Positions 32,332-41,912 of a stretch of DNA of 64,000 bases are shown here, in pieces (position 1 is the first letter of the stretch; each line of letters begins with the position of its first letter). The notes under the pieces are model-generated. The model was not told where the DNA came from. It was given only the letters and a program-made list of their open reading frames with translations, and made no database searches. The position numbers were made by a program, and so were the translations under genes. Where the stretch lies: NCBI GenBank assembly GCA_003075315.1, contig QDFQ01000001.1, forward strand, positions 496,001 through 560,000, in the 5' to 3' direction. This stretch comes from Arthrobacter sp. TPD3018. Lineage in GTDB: Bacteria > Pseudomonadota > Alphaproteobacteria > Sphingomonadales > Sphingomonadaceae.

Positions 32332-33312
32332 TCAGAAGGCGTCGTTGATCGAACAGGCCGCCGGGCCGAGGATGACGATGAACAGCGTCGGCAGGATGAA
32401 CAGGATCAGCGGGATCGTCATGATCGCGGGCAGGCGCGCGGCCTTTTCCTCGGCGCGCATCATGCGTTCGTTGCGGAATTCCGCCGAGAGGACGCGGAGC
32501 GCCGAGGCGAGCGGCGTGCCGTATTTCTCGGTCTGGATCATCGTCGTGACCACGCCCTTGATGGCATCGAGCTCGACGCGCGTGGCGAGATTTTCGAATG
32601 CCTGACGCCGTTCGGTGAGGAAGCCCAGTTCGATCGCGGTCAGCGTGAATTCGTCGCCGAGCTCGGGATAGGCGCGGCCTAGTTCCTTCGCGACGCGATG
32701 GAAGGCGGCGTCCACCGTCAGGCCGGCTTCGGCGCAGATCACCAGCAGGTCGAGCGCATCGGGCAGCCCCTTGCGGATCGCATCGGTGCGCTTGGTGATG
32801 GCGTTCTTGAGGTAGATGTCGGGCGCTTTGTACGACAGCACCAGCGTCCCTGCGACCAGCGCATAGCGCTTGAGCGCCGACCAATCGTCGAAGGTCGCGG
32901 TGCCATAGACGATGAACGCCATGATCCCGCCAAATACGATCGGCAGCATCATCCGCCCGAAGATGACGCCGACCGCCCAATCCTTCGACCGGATGCCGGC
33001 GCGCATCAGCTTCAGCTGTGCTTCCTTGACCTGGCTGTCCTGCAACACTTTCAGCGACGACAGCATCGTGCGCATCAGATCGGTGGTGTCGTTGCGCTGA
33101 ATCAGCTTGGCGCGCCGCTTGGTAGAGGCGGTGATGCCCGCCTTCAGCTGTTCGCGCCGGTCGTTGAGCGACTTGACGCGCTTGCTCATCGGATCGCTGA
33201 CCGTCGTCGCCGCGTAGATCGCGATCATCACCGCAAAGGCGGCGACGCCCGACAGGATCGTTGCGACCCACAGCACGTCGATACCCATCAGTGTCGGACC
33301 GGAAGCCTGCAT
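32332..33312 (-). CDS. tadC: Tad pilus assembly membrane protein TadC
   Basis: This 326-residue membrane protein has an N-terminal helix (LWVATILSGVAAFAVMIAIY), a cytoplasmic type II secretion F domain (GLPDALDLLVICAEAGLTVD; LATRVELDAIKGVVTTMIQT) and C-terminal helices (MTIPLILFILPTLFIVILGP). TadC pairs with TadB as the inner-membrane platform of Flp/Tad pili. It begins about 20 bases after the tadB stop. Start at MQASG; an internal MGIDV is also possible. Confidence 0.9.
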   Translation of the reverse strand: MQASGPTLMGIDVLWVATILSGVAAFAVMIAIYAATTVSDPMSKRVKSLNDRREQLKAGITASTKRRAKLIQRNDTTDLMRTMLSSLKVLQDSQVKEAQLKLMRAGIRSKDWAVGVIFGRMMLPIVFGGIMAFIVYGTATFDDWSALKRYALVAGTLVLSYKAPDIYLKNAITKRTDAIRKGLPDALDLLVICAEAGLTVDAAFHRVAKELGRAYPELGDEFTLTAIELGFLTERRQAFENLATRVELDAIKGVVTTMIQTEKYGTPLASALRVLSAEFRNERMMRAEEKAARLPAIMTIPLILFILPTLFIVILGPAACSINDAF

Positions 33313-33332
33313 GTCTCTACCCGTTCCCGCCG

Positions 33333-34307
33333 TCAGATTTCGAAGCTGACCATCTTGGCCATGATGAACACGCCGATTCCCATCCACAGCAGGCCACCGA
33401 GGCCAGTGATGATGAGACGCGGGTCGACGAAGAAGTTCTGCATATAGCTGGTGTTGATGAACCAGATCATCGTGAAGACGATGAAGGGCAGCGAACCGAC
33501 GATATAGGCCGACGCCTTCGATTCCGACGACATCGCGCGGATCTTGAGCTTCATCTGGCCGCGCTGACGCAGCACCGTCGCGAGATTGGCGAGCGTTTCG
33601 GCAAGGTTGCCGCCGGTTTCGCGCTGGATCGCGATGGTAATGACGAAGAACTGGAATTCGGGCGTGCCGAGCCGATCGGCGGTGTCCTGCAACGCCGCGT
33701 CCATCGACTTGCCGATCTTCATCTTGTCGGCGACCATGCGGAATTCCTCGCCGACGGGGCCTTCCACTTCGTTGCCGACGACCTGGATCGTCTCGCTGAC
33801 GGGCAAGCCGGAGCGCAGGCCGCGGACGAGCAATTCGATCGCGTCGGGGAATTTGGCGGTGAATTTCGCGATACGGCGCTTGATGAACTGGCCGACGAGC
33901 CAATGCGGTATGCCCGCGCCGACCGCGAGGCCGAACAGGAGTGCGAGCAGCACCGGCGCGCCCTTCAGCCACAACAGCGCGGTCATAGCGGCGACCAGCC
34001 CGGCGCTGACCATGCCATATTGGCCGACCGTCCAGTCGTGGCCGGTCATCGCCAGCCGCTTGGCAAGCTGTTCGGGGTTGGGCAGCAGGCGGCCGAAGGC
34101 GATGTCGGACCGTGTCTGTTCGCGCCCCGCCGCGATCCGCCGCATCTGCGCATCGGCGACGACGCCGCTGTCGCCGTGTCGTTCGCGCATGGCGGCGATG
34201 CGCCGCGCCTGCGCGCGTTGCGGCGAGGGGCCGGCGAACACGAACACGACCATGCCGAGCGCGATCGACGCGCCCAGACCCAGCATCACAAGGGGGAACA
34301 GATCCAT
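33333..34307 (-). CDS. tadB: Tad pilus assembly membrane protein TadB
   Basis: The 324-residue protein has an N-terminal helix (FPLVMLGLGASIALGMVVFV), two central helices, and a type II secretion F domain (KFPDAIELLVRGLRSGLPVS; RETGGNLAETLANLATVLRQ) with C-terminal helices. It is the TadB partner of TadC. It directly follows cpaE, with 20 bases between, so the usual cpaF/tadA gene does not sit between them. Confidence 0.9.
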   Translation of the reverse strand: MDLFPLVMLGLGASIALGMVVFVFAGPSPQRAQARRIAAMRERHGDSGVVADAQMRRIAAGREQTRSDIAFGRLLPNPEQLAKRLAMTGHDWTVGQYGMVSAGLVAAMTALLWLKGAPVLLALLFGLAVGAGIPHWLVGQFIKRRIAKFTAKFPDAIELLVRGLRSGLPVSETIQVVGNEVEGPVGEEFRMVADKMKIGKSMDAALQDTADRLGTPEFQFFVITIAIQRETGGNLAETLANLATVLRQRGQMKLKIRAMSSESKASAYIVGSLPFIVFTMIWFINTSYMQNFFVDPRLIITGLGGLLWMGIGVFIMAKMVSFEI

Positions 34308-34327
34308 CGCGGCGCCCTTGCCCGACG

Positions 34328-35605
34328 TTATTTCTTGCTGCGCTTCGACAGCATCGCCGACATGCCGCCGAGCAGGGACTTGCTCTTGGGCTTGCCGGTG
34401 CCGCCGTCATCGTCACCCACGACCATGTCGTCGGCGGCGTTGAGCACATGGCGGGTCAGCGCGATGATCGGTGCGATTGTGCGGGAGTTCTTGCCGGCCT
34501 CGGCCAGCGGCTTGCCGAGCTTGGCCGCCTGTGCCGCGAGCTTCTGGTCGAACGGGATCAGGAAATCGATCTTGCGTTCGATCGACCCTTCGAAATCCTT
34601 GCGGCTGATTTCGAGCTGGCCGGCGGCGTGGACGCGATTGGCGACGACGGTCACCTGCGTCTGCGGCGCATTGGCCTTCAGCCAGGACAGCAGCCGGATC
34701 GTGTCGCGCGCGGCGGCGAGCGTCAGCTCCGTCACCACGACCATCGACTGCGTGTCGCGGATGAGGTGGGGGTAGAGGATCAGCATGCTGCGCGGCAGAT
34801 CGACCACGGTCGCTTCGAACGCGGCGCGCATCTCTTCCTGCAACTGAAGGAAGGCGGTGCCGTCGGTCATCAGCGGCGTGTTGATCGGCGCTTCGGCGGA
34901 CAGAACCGCGAGCTTTTCGCTGGCCTTCACCATCGCGCGTTCGATGAACAGGCCGTCGATGCGGCTGGGATTTTCGATCGCGTCTGTAAGGCCGCGACCG
35001 GGTTCGAGGTCGAGCGTCAGCGCGCCGGTGCCGAAATGCACGTCGAGGTCGAGCAGCGCGGTCGTGCGCTTTTCCTTGTCGCTGACCAGCCAGGCGAGCG
35101 AGGTCGCGATCGTCGACGCACCGACGCCGCCGCGCGTGCCGATCACCGCGATCGCGCTGTGCGGCCGGTCCAGGCTCGCCTCGATCGGCTTGGGAGCGTT
35201 GAGCATCGCATGGGCGTGGCCCAGCGATTCGCGCAGCGCATCGGGCTGCAAGGGCTTAAGCAGATAGTCCTGGATGCCGCTCGCGGTGAGGTCGCGGTAC
35301 AGGCGCACGTCGTTCACCTGACCGGCGGCGATCACCACCGTGCCGGGCTCGCACACTTCGGCCAGCGCGTTGATATCGTTGAGCGGATCGCCCGATTCGG
35401 CGAGGTCGACGAACAGGATCTGCGGGCTTGCCGAGACCGATAGCGACTGCACCGCGTTGCGCAGGCCGCCCTTGTAGACCTTGTCGATCGACCAGCCCAT
35501 GTCGCCGGCGATCGGGCGCAGCGCTTCGGCGCTGGCGTCGTCGCAGACATAAGCGGCGAAGGGATCGCGGCTGACGATGCCGGCCGGTTTCCACGGCGCG
35601 TTCAT
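34328..35605 (-). CDS. cpaE: Tad pilus localisation ATPase CpaE/TadZ
   Basis: The 425-residue protein has an N-terminal receiver-like domain (about 20-125, with ILFVDLAESGDPLNDINALA) and a ParA/MinD-like ATPase (VIGTRGGVGASTIATSLAWL; LLDLDVHFGTGALTLDLEPG). CpaE/TadZ positions the pilus machinery at the pole in Caulobacter and relatives. The ATG has an AGGGGGG ribosome-binding site. It follows cpaD with a one-base gap. Confidence 0.9.
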   Translation of the reverse strand: MNAPWKPAGIVSRDPFAAYVCDDASAEALRPIAGDMGWSIDKVYKGGLRNAVQSLSVSASPQILFVDLAESGDPLNDINALAEVCEPGTVVIAAGQVNDVRLYRDLTASGIQDYLLKPLQPDALRESLGHAHAMLNAPKPIEASLDRPHSAIAVIGTRGGVGASTIATSLAWLVSDKEKRTTALLDLDVHFGTGALTLDLEPGRGLTDAIENPSRIDGLFIERAMVKASEKLAVLSAEAPINTPLMTDGTAFLQLQEEMRAAFEATVVDLPRSMLILYPHLIRDTQSMVVVTELTLAAARDTIRLLSWLKANAPQTQVTVVANRVHAAGQLEISRKDFEGSIERKIDFLIPFDQKLAAQAAKLGKPLAEAGKNSRTIAPIIALTRHVLNAADDMVVGDDDGGTGKPKSKSLLGGMSAMLSKRSKK

Positions 35606-35606
35606 A

Positions 35607-36257
35607 TCAATTGCCCCCCTTGGCGCTGACCTGCTCCAGCGCGCCTGCGCCGGTCGCCGGTTTCTTGCGATAGGCATCGATCGCCTTGGTGGTGAGCACC
35701 GGATCGCTGATCGGATCGTGGTCGACGCCGCGCACCAGATCGCCCGGACGGGCGACCATGGCCGCGAGGTTGGTGTTCACCGCACAGCCGAAGTTCGACG
35801 AGGTGTTGGCGTCGAATTCGTGCGACGCGTCGCGGCTCCAGTCGGGGCAGCCGGGGACGCGGGCGTGCATGCGGCTGACCACGACGCGGACCGTTCCGGG
35901 CGTGACCGGGGCGGCGGTGACGGGGTGATCGTCCGACAGCAGCAGGCCATAGCTGGCGACCACGGCGGCGACCTCGTCGCGCGCCGCGACCGGCATCGGG
36001 CCGCCGGCATCGATGCCGACACGATCGCCGAAGCCCAGATGCATCGTGTTCATCCAGTCCGACAGGCGGCGCGCTTCACTGGGGGCGAGCCGCCCGCCCG
36101 CGGTGGCGACGTCGAGCGCATAGTCCTGCCGGGAGACGACGGGCTGATGCACCGAGGTCATGCCCGGATTCTCCGTGCCCATGCAGCCGCCGAGCAGCAA
36201 GGCCGGCGCGGCGAGCGTCGCGCGCAGCGTGGCAGGGAGGATCGAACGCTTGGTCAT
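35607..36257 (-). CDS. cpaD: Tad pilus lipoprotein CpaD
   Basis: The 216-residue protein has a lipoprotein-like signal (LRATLAAPALLLGGCMGTEN with the lipobox LLGGC) and a periplasmic domain with SRDASHEFDANTSSNFGCAV, typical of CpaD. It helps the CpaC secretin form or stay in place. A start at MTKRS was chosen (AAGGA ten bases upstream); earlier ATGs have poor spacing. It overlaps neither neighbour. Confidence 0.85.
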   Translation of the reverse strand: MTKRSILPATLRATLAAPALLLGGCMGTENPGMTSVHQPVVSRQDYALDVATAGGRLAPSEARRLSDWMNTMHLGFGDRVGIDAGGPMPVAARDEVAAVVASYGLLLSDDHPVTAAPVTPGTVRVVVSRMHARVPGCPDWSRDASHEFDANTSSNFGCAVNTNLAAMVARPGDLVRGVDHDPISDPVLTTKAIDAYRKKPATGAGALEQVSAKGGN

Positions 36258-36283
36258 CGCAGCCATGTCCTTGGAGCAAGCCA

Positions 36284-37891
36284 TCAGTTGGAAAAGCCGG
36301 GGACGGGCGCCGCGCCGGCCCTGCGCACGGTCGCGCGCGGATCGGCGGTGGTGCGCGAACCGGGAGCGGGCGTTCCGCCGACCGGCACCGCCGCGGCGGC
36401 TCCGATCGTCGGCGACACCGCCATCGGCGATCCCGGCACCATCACCGGCCCCGGTCGCGGGCCGCCCGGCGTGCCGGACAATTGCCCGAGCAGCAGGCGC
36501 TCGGCATCGGTCGGTGCCCGATAGCCGTCGGTCGGCATCGCGATCTGCGACAGGCTGTTCACCGGCTTCACCAGATACGGCGTGATGATGATGACCAGTT
36601 CGGTTTCGTTGCGCTGAAAGCCGTTCGACCGGAACAGCGAGCCGATGATCGGCAGATCGCCGAGGAACGGCGTTTTCTGGATCGTGTTGTTGTGGCCGTT
36701 CTGCAGCAGGCCACCGATCATCATGCTCTGGCCCGATCCCAGTTCCAGCGTCGTTTCGACGCGGCGGGTGGTGAGGCCGGGCACGCGCGTGCCGTTGAGC
36801 TGAACGGCATTGGCGTAATCGAGCTGCGACACTTCGGGCCGGACGCGCAGAGAGATGCGCCCGTCCGACAGCACCGTCGGCGTATAGGCCAGGCTGACGC
36901 CATATTGCTTATATTCGACCGAGGTCGTGCCGAAGCCGCCCGCGACCGGCACCGGCACTTCGCCGCCCGCGAGGAAGGTCGCGGTCTCGCCGGACAAAGC
37001 GGTGAGGTTCGGGTTGGCGAGCGTCGTCACCTGACCTGTCGTTTCGCCCAGATCGAGGGCGCCGATCACGTCGATGCCGAAGAGCTTGCTGGCGAGGCCC
37101 AGCGTCGCACTGTTCGCGGCCTGGGTGATGACGCTGCTATTAGGGGCGGGGGTGGTGAACCCCGTCCCCAGCGGGCCGCTCGGCGCGAAGGTAGTGCTGG
37201 CGCCGCGTCCCTGCGCCAGGCCGAATTTGAAGCCGCTGGTGCCGTCATTGGTCTGCCAGTTAACGCCGACGTTCTTGATGAAGTTACGGCTGACCTCCGC
37301 CACGCGGACCTGCAGGTTGATCTGCAGCGGTGTGGCGGTGCGCAGGCGCGAGAGTACCTTGGTCGTATCGCCGACATAGGCCTGGACGAGGCGTTCCGCC
37401 TCGGCGGCATCGCCGGGCCCGGCAACCGTGCCGGTGAGCAGGACCAGGCCGTTCATCGGCGTCGCGGTCAGCTGCGCATCGGGCATCGCCAGACGCAGCA
37501 TGGTGCCGATCGAATCGAGGTTGTGGCCGACGCGGACCGTGGTCGCATAGACGACCGCGCCGCCCTTGGCGGTGGCGGAGATCGTCGTCTCGCCGGTCTT
37601 CTTGCCGTAGATATAGAGCTGGGTCGGCGAGCGGACCTGCACGTCGGCGATGGTTTCGTCGGCGACGAACACGTCGCTCATCGCGCGGGGCAGCGTCACC
37701 AGCCGGCCGCGGCCGGTGTTGACCTGCACGATCGACGATCCGGCCACGCTGGCGCCGCCGGCGGGCAGGCGCGCATCGGCGCTACCGCCGAGGGTGCCGG
37801 CCGCGAGCACGAGGCCCAGCGCCAGTCCGAGCGATGCCGTGCGCGTCGGCGCGGTGCGCCGGCGTGCGTCGGCAGATACGATGGTGCGCAT
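36284..37891 (-). CDS. cpaC: Tad pilus secretin CpaC/RcpA
   Basis: The 535-residue outer-membrane secretin has a signal peptide, a pilotin-like N region (LVTLPRAMSDVFVADETIAD), a BON/NTD segment (TSISA-like, GLVLLTGTVAGPGDAAEAER) and the secretin domain (SGETATFLAGGEVPVPVAGG; LELGSGQSMMIGGLLQNGHN; FLGDLPIIGSLF). It forms the pore for Tad pilus secretion. A proline/alanine-rich C-terminal tail of about 60 residues follows. It starts one base after the cpaB stop. Confidence 0.92.
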   Translation of the reverse strand: MRTIVSADARRRTAPTRTASLGLALGLVLAAGTLGGSADARLPAGGASVAGSSIVQVNTGRGRLVTLPRAMSDVFVADETIADVQVRSPTQLYIYGKKTGETTISATAKGGAVVYATTVRVGHNLDSIGTMLRLAMPDAQLTATPMNGLVLLTGTVAGPGDAAEAERLVQAYVGDTTKVLSRLRTATPLQINLQVRVAEVSRNFIKNVGVNWQTNDGTSGFKFGLAQGRGASTTFAPSGPLGTGFTTPAPNSSVITQAANSATLGLASKLFGIDVIGALDLGETTGQVTTLANPNLTALSGETATFLAGGEVPVPVAGGFGTTSVEYKQYGVSLAYTPTVLSDGRISLRVRPEVSQLDYANAVQLNGTRVPGLTTRRVETTLELGSGQSMMIGGLLQNGHNNTIQKTPFLGDLPIIGSLFRSNGFQRNETELVIIITPYLVKPVNSLSQIAMPTDGYRAPTDAERLLLGQLSGTPGGPRPGPVMVPGSPMAVSPTIGAAAAVPVGGTPAPGSRTTADPRATVRRAGAAPVPGFSN

Positions 37892-37892
37892 C

Positions 37893-38939
37893 TTAATTCT
37901 TCCCCCCGACCGGAACGACGGTCACGTTATTGCCGCGCGCGACGCGCACGACGGGTCCTATGGCGACGGCCGTGCCCGCCGCTGCCGCACCCGGCATTCC
38001 TGCACCCGGCAGGGCCACGCCCTGGACCGGTGCGGGGCCATTGCCCTTGCCGGTCGGCACCGTGCTGCGCTGGTAGCGCGACACGTCGGCGCCGGTGGCA
38101 AAGCTGGAGCTGCCGCTCTGCGGTTGGGCGGCGACACGCAGCATCATCGCCTTTTCGCCCTTCGCATCGCCCGGCACCTTCACTGCGCCATTGGCAATCG
38201 CTTCTTCGAGTTCGCTGGGATTGTCGGCCAGTGCGCGCAGCGACAGCGACAGTTCGCCGATCGTGCGGGCGACGGCGACCTGCTCGGCCATCTTGGGCGT
38301 CGCCTCCAGCGTCACGGTGGAATAGGTGCTGACCTTGGTCTTGCCGTCCTCGCCGACGACATTGTCGGTGCGCTGGTCGGTGGCGAGCACGCGGACGTTG
38401 CGCATGATCGTTTCGGACACCTTGAGCGGCGGGCCATCGCCGCCGCCCGCGACGGTCTGCGTCAGGACCAGGTCGATCCGGTCGCCCGGAAAGACGAAGC
38501 CCGCGACCGCAGCCTGATTTGACACGGAGACGGTGACCGCACGCATGCCGGGGCCGAGCGCCGCTGCCAGGAAGCCGCGGTCGCCGGGCGAGACAAGCGC
38601 GCCTTTCGTGAGCGGCTGGCCTGCGGTGATCGCGTTGCGCACGACCGTGCCTTGCAGCTTGGTGATATCCGTCGTCGGCTTCAGGTAATACGCGCCATCG
38701 ACCAGTTCCTTGGGCCAGGGCTGAAACTTGAGCGCGGTCGCATCCAGGATGGTACCGACGGGTAGCGCGCGCGTCGCGACCAGCACTTCGGGGCCGCTGA
38801 CCGGCGGTGGCGGCGGCGTGGTGCCCATGGCAGCCGCCTGCGGTGCCGCGGACCCGGCGATGAGCGTGCGAGCGAAGAATGCCGTAATGCCGGCCACGAA
38901 CAGCGCGCCCACCAGCAAAACGATCTTGCGACTATCCAT
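37893..38939 (-). CDS. cpaB: Tad pilus assembly protein CpaB/RcpC
   Basis: The 348-residue protein has an N-terminal membrane anchor (KIVLLVGALFVAGITAFFAR), a proline-rich linker, an SAF domain (EVLVATRALPVGTILDATAL; VRNAITAGQPLTKGALVSPG) and an RcpC domain (AVTVSVSNQAAVAGFVFPGD). CpaB binds peptidoglycan-like ligands or secretin and stabilises the pilus base. It has a Gly/Ala/Pro-rich C-terminal region. It lies 62 bases downstream of cpaA in the same direction. Confidence 0.9.
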   Translation of the reverse strand: MDSRKIVLLVGALFVAGITAFFARTLIAGSAAPQAAAMGTTPPPPPVSGPEVLVATRALPVGTILDATALKFQPWPKELVDGAYYLKPTTDITKLQGTVVRNAITAGQPLTKGALVSPGDRGFLAAALGPGMRAVTVSVSNQAAVAGFVFPGDRIDLVLTQTVAGGGDGPPLKVSETIMRNVRVLATDQRTDNVVGEDGKTKVSTYSTVTLEATPKMAEQVAVARTIGELSLSLRALADNPSELEEAIANGAVKVPGDAKGEKAMMLRVAAQPQSGSSSFATGADVSRYQRSTVPTGKGNGPAPVQGVALPGAGMPGAAAAGTAVAIGPVVRVARGNNVTVVPVGGKN

Positions 38940-39001
38940 GTCTCATCGGGCCTTTCAGGTCGCCGGTGGTTGATCCGACGGTAATCATTGCAGCGGAGTG
39001 G

Positions 39002-39511
39002 TTAAGATCGGGTTTGCGCCACTTGGGCCGTGGCCGGCACAGGACCGTCGATCGGCAGGATCGCCGGCAGCACCAGCAGCGCGGCGGCCGCGATGGCGAC
39101 GCCATACGGCACTTCGATCGTGCCGAAGGCGCGGCGGCGGCGCTGGTCGATCATCATCAGCACGGTGATCGCGCCGCCCAGCACCGCCATTACCATCAGC
39201 ATGTCGACGAGGCTGCCGAGCGGCAGCCACAGCGAGATGGCGGCAATCATCTTGACGTCGCCGCCGCCCATCCAGCCGGCGGCAAACGCGCCGACGAACA
39301 CCCCGAAGACGATGGCGGCGACGAGCAGCTGCACGCCGACGTCGGTCCAGCCCAAGCCAAGGGCCCACCACCACAAGGGTGCGAGCAGTGCGATTGCCGC
39401 ATTCTTGCCATTGGCGATCTCGCGCGTGCGCGCATCCTCGATTCCCGCCGCCAGCAGCAGCGCGGCCAGGACCACGGCGAGTCCGATGATCGCGAAAGCG
39501 TTCCATCCCAT
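39002..39511 (-). CDS. cpaA: Prepilin peptidase CpaA
   Basis: This polytopic membrane protein of about 169 residues is an A24-type leader peptidase of the Tad system: AALLLAAGIEDARTREIANG contains the first catalytic aspartate region and AAGWMGGGDVKMIAAISLWL the second (GGGD). It processes Flp pilin precursors. A start at MGWNAF was chosen by family length; ATGs up to 23 codons earlier (39580) are possible. It would be first in the Tad operon; no flp pilin gene is in this window. Confidence 0.85.
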   Translation of the reverse strand: MGWNAFAIIGLAVVLAALLLAAGIEDARTREIANGKNAAIALLAPLWWWALGLGWTDVGVQLLVAAIVFGVFVGAFAAGWMGGGDVKMIAAISLWLPLGSLVDMLMVMAVLGGAITVLMMIDQRRRRAFGTIEVPYGVAIAAAALLVLPAILPIDGPVPATAQVAQTRS

Positions 39512-39592
39512 CACGCGATCACTGGTAGACGGCATGGCTTGCCAAACCGTAACCATGATGGCGATGACCCCGATTTGCATGACTCCATCGGC

Positions 39593-40552
39593 ATGACCGC
39601 TGCCAGCACGACCGTATCCCCCGATCCCGATGCGCTGCGCCGCGACTGGCCTGCGGATGCGCGCCTGTCCGAATGGGTGGCGCCCGACGGCTGGCGCCAT
39701 CGGCGGTTCGACTGGACGCATCCCGCCCCTCGCGGGCGAATTTTGGTGCAGGGCGGGCGCGCCGACATCATCGAGAAATTCGTCGAGACGATGGGGTGGC
39801 TGCACGATCGCGGTTGGTCGGTGACCGCGTTCGACTGGCGCGGGCAGGGCGGATCGGGCCGGCTGTGCGCCGATCCGCACGTCGGCCATGCGGCGAGCTT
39901 TGCGCCCTGGGTCGAGGACCTCGGCCATTTCTGGCGCGCATGGCGGGCGGAGGCGGATACGCCGGTGGCGCTGCTTGGCCATTCGATGGGCGGGCATCTG
40001 GTGCTGCGGGCGCTGATCGAGGGGCGGGTCGACCCCGATGCGGCGGTGCTGGTTGCGCCGATGGTCGGCATCCGATCGCCGGTCGGCAACCGGCTGGGCG
40101 CGCTGCTGGCGCGGGCGCTGGCACGGCTCGATCCGACGCGGGCGGCGTGGAAGGTACGCGGCGATGCGGCCTCCGCCGGACATCGCGAGCGGCTGCTGAC
40201 GCATTCGAGCGAACGCTATGCGGACGAGGCCTATTGGTATGCGCGCGATCCGGCGCTGCGGCTGGGGCCGCCGAGCTGGGGCTGGGTGGCCGAGGCATTC
40301 GCGTCGGGCGCACGGTTGCAGGCCGATCCGCGGCTCGCCACGCTGACGACGCCGATCCTGATGCTCGTCGCCGACGAGGATGGTCTGGTCGATCCCGCCG
40401 CCGCCGTGCGGCTCGCCGGGCGGCTACCCGATGTCGAGCTGGTGCGGTTCGGGCCCGAATCGGCGCATGAGATCCTGCGCGAGGCGGATGGGGTGCGGCT
40501 GCGGGCCTATCGTCTGATCGATGCCTTCCTCGCCAAACGGCTGGCGGCATGA
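39593..40552 (+). CDS. Alpha/beta hydrolase (serine aminopeptidase S33/lysophospholipase-like)
   Basis: The 319-residue cytoplasmic enzyme has the monoacylglycerol lipase-like fold, with TAFDWRGQGGSGR, the nucleophile elbow ALLGHSMGGHLVLRALIEGR, the acid LMLVADEDGLVDP and the His near GPESAHEILRE. The substrate is not predictable. It is divergent from cpaA and overlaps the next gene by four bases. Confidence 0.88.
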   Translation: MTAASTTVSPDPDALRRDWPADARLSEWVAPDGWRHRRFDWTHPAPRGRILVQGGRADIIEKFVETMGWLHDRGWSVTAFDWRGQGGSGRLCADPHVGHAASFAPWVEDLGHFWRAWRAEADTPVALLGHSMGGHLVLRALIEGRVDPDAAVLVAPMVGIRSPVGNRLGALLARALARLDPTRAAWKVRGDAASAGHRERLLTHSSERYADEAYWYARDPALRLGPPSWGWVAEAFASGARLQADPRLATLTTPILMLVADEDGLVDPAAAVRLAGRLPDVELVRFGPESAHEILREADGVRLRAYRLIDAFLAKRLAA

Positions 40553-41628
40553 TCCATGACATTGCCATCGTCGGTGCAGGCATCGCCGGCGCGAGCCTTG
40601 CCGCGGCGATTGGGCGCGATGCCCGCGTGCTGGTGCTCGAGGCGGAGGATCAGCCTGGATACCACGCGACGGGTCGATCGGCGGCGTTCTGGTCTGAAAC
40701 CTACGGCGGGCCGGGCATCCAGCCGCTGACCAGCGCGTCGGAGGCGGGATTGCGCGCGCATGACGCGCTGACACCGCTGGGGTCGCTGCATATCGGGCGC
40801 GCCGAGGATGCGGGCGCGATCGACGCGCTGCTCGCCGCCTTCGCCGACACGCCGGTCCGGCTGGCGCGGGTCGATCCGCGCGAGTACGTGCCGGGGCTGC
40901 GTGCCGACTGGACGCTGGGCGTGATCGAACCGAGCTGCGCGTATATCGACGTCGCCGCCCTGCACCTTGCGTACCTTGGTATCGTCCGGCGGACGGGGGG
41001 CGAGATCGTGACGCGGGCGGGACTGATCGCGGCCCATCGTACGGACGGCGTGTGGACGATCGAGACGGCGGCCGGCCGATATCATGCCAGCATATTGGTG
41101 AATGCCGCGGGGGCGTGGGCGGATACGGTGGCGGTGCGGGCGGGCGCCCGGCCGCTCGGCATTGCCCCCTATCGGCGGACGATGGTGCAGCTGCGCACCG
41201 ATCCCGCCGCACCCCCGGCGATGCCGCACGTCAAGGATATCGGCGGGCGCTTCTACTTCAAGCCGGAGGCGGGCGGGCGGCTGTGGCTGACCCCGCACGA
41301 CGAGACGCCGGTCGAACCCAGCGACGCCGCGGCCGACGAGATGGACGTCGCCATCGCAATCGAACGGTTCGAGAGCGTTGTCGACTGGCGCGTCGATGCG
41401 GTCGAGCGGCGCTGGGCGGGGCTGCGCAGCTTCGCGCCGGACCGGTTGCCAGTGTACGGCTTCGATCGCGACGTACCCGGCTTTTTCTGGTGCGCCGGCC
41501 AGGGCGGTTTCGGCATCCAGACTGCGCCCGCCGCGGCTGCGCTGGCGGCGAACCTGTTGCTGGGGCGCGGCCTGCCCGACTGGCTGGTGGGCGTGGACCC
41601 TGAGCGGTACGCGCCGACGCGCTTCTAG
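40549..41628 (+). CDS. FAD-dependent oxidoreductase (DAO family)
   Basis: The 359-residue protein has the N-terminal FAD-binding motif IAIVGAGIAGASLAAAIGRD and the ATGRSAAFWSETYGGPGI region; the C-terminal part has RWAGLRSFAPDRLPVYGFDR and CAGQGGFGIQTAPAAAALAA. It is of the D-amino-acid oxidase/glycine oxidase family; the substrate is unknown. Its stop is just before the YegP gene. It is probably cotranscribed with the hydrolase because they overlap. Confidence 0.88.
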   Translation: MIHDIAIVGAGIAGASLAAAIGRDARVLVLEAEDQPGYHATGRSAAFWSETYGGPGIQPLTSASEAGLRAHDALTPLGSLHIGRAEDAGAIDALLAAFADTPVRLARVDPREYVPGLRADWTLGVIEPSCAYIDVAALHLAYLGIVRRTGGEIVTRAGLIAAHRTDGVWTIETAAGRYHASILVNAAGAWADTVAVRAGARPLGIAPYRRTMVQLRTDPAAPPAMPHVKDIGGRFYFKPEAGGRLWLTPHDETPVEPSDAAADEMDVAIAIERFESVVDWRVDAVERRWAGLRSFAPDRLPVYGFDRDVPGFFWCAGQGGFGIQTAPAAAALAANLLLGRGLPDWLVGVDPERYAPTRF

Positions 41629-41681
41629 CGGGGCCGATTCTTTGCTATGACGCTGCACATCGTATCAGCGGGAGTGTCGTC

Positions 41682-41855
41682 GTGGCGCACAGGTTCGTGA
41701 TCGAGAAGAACAAGGCGGGCGAGTTCGTCGCCAAGTTCAAGTTCAACAACGAATTGATCTGGTGGACCGAGGGCTATGAGAGCCGTGCCTCGGCGCGCAA
41801 CGCGATCGCCTCGATCCTGAAGAACGGTCCGGCCGCCGAAGTGCAGGAGGACTGA
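41682..41855 (+). CDS. YegP family (DUF1508) protein
   Basis: This 57-residue protein, starting with GTG, has the YegP pattern FVIEKNKAGEFVAKFKFNNE then LIWWTEGYESRASARNAIAS. It is a small soluble domain of unknown function widespread in bacteria. GGAG lies eight bases before the GTG. It is the third gene of a run with the hydrolase and FAD enzyme and converges with rnhA. Confidence 0.8.
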   Translation: MAHRFVIEKNKAGEFVAKFKFNNELIWWTEGYESRASARNAIASILKNGPAAEVQED

Positions 41856-41912
41856 CGGCCAGCCTGTTGCCGTCGCCCCGGCGTTGCGGCCGGGGTGGCG
41901 GGCGACATGGCG

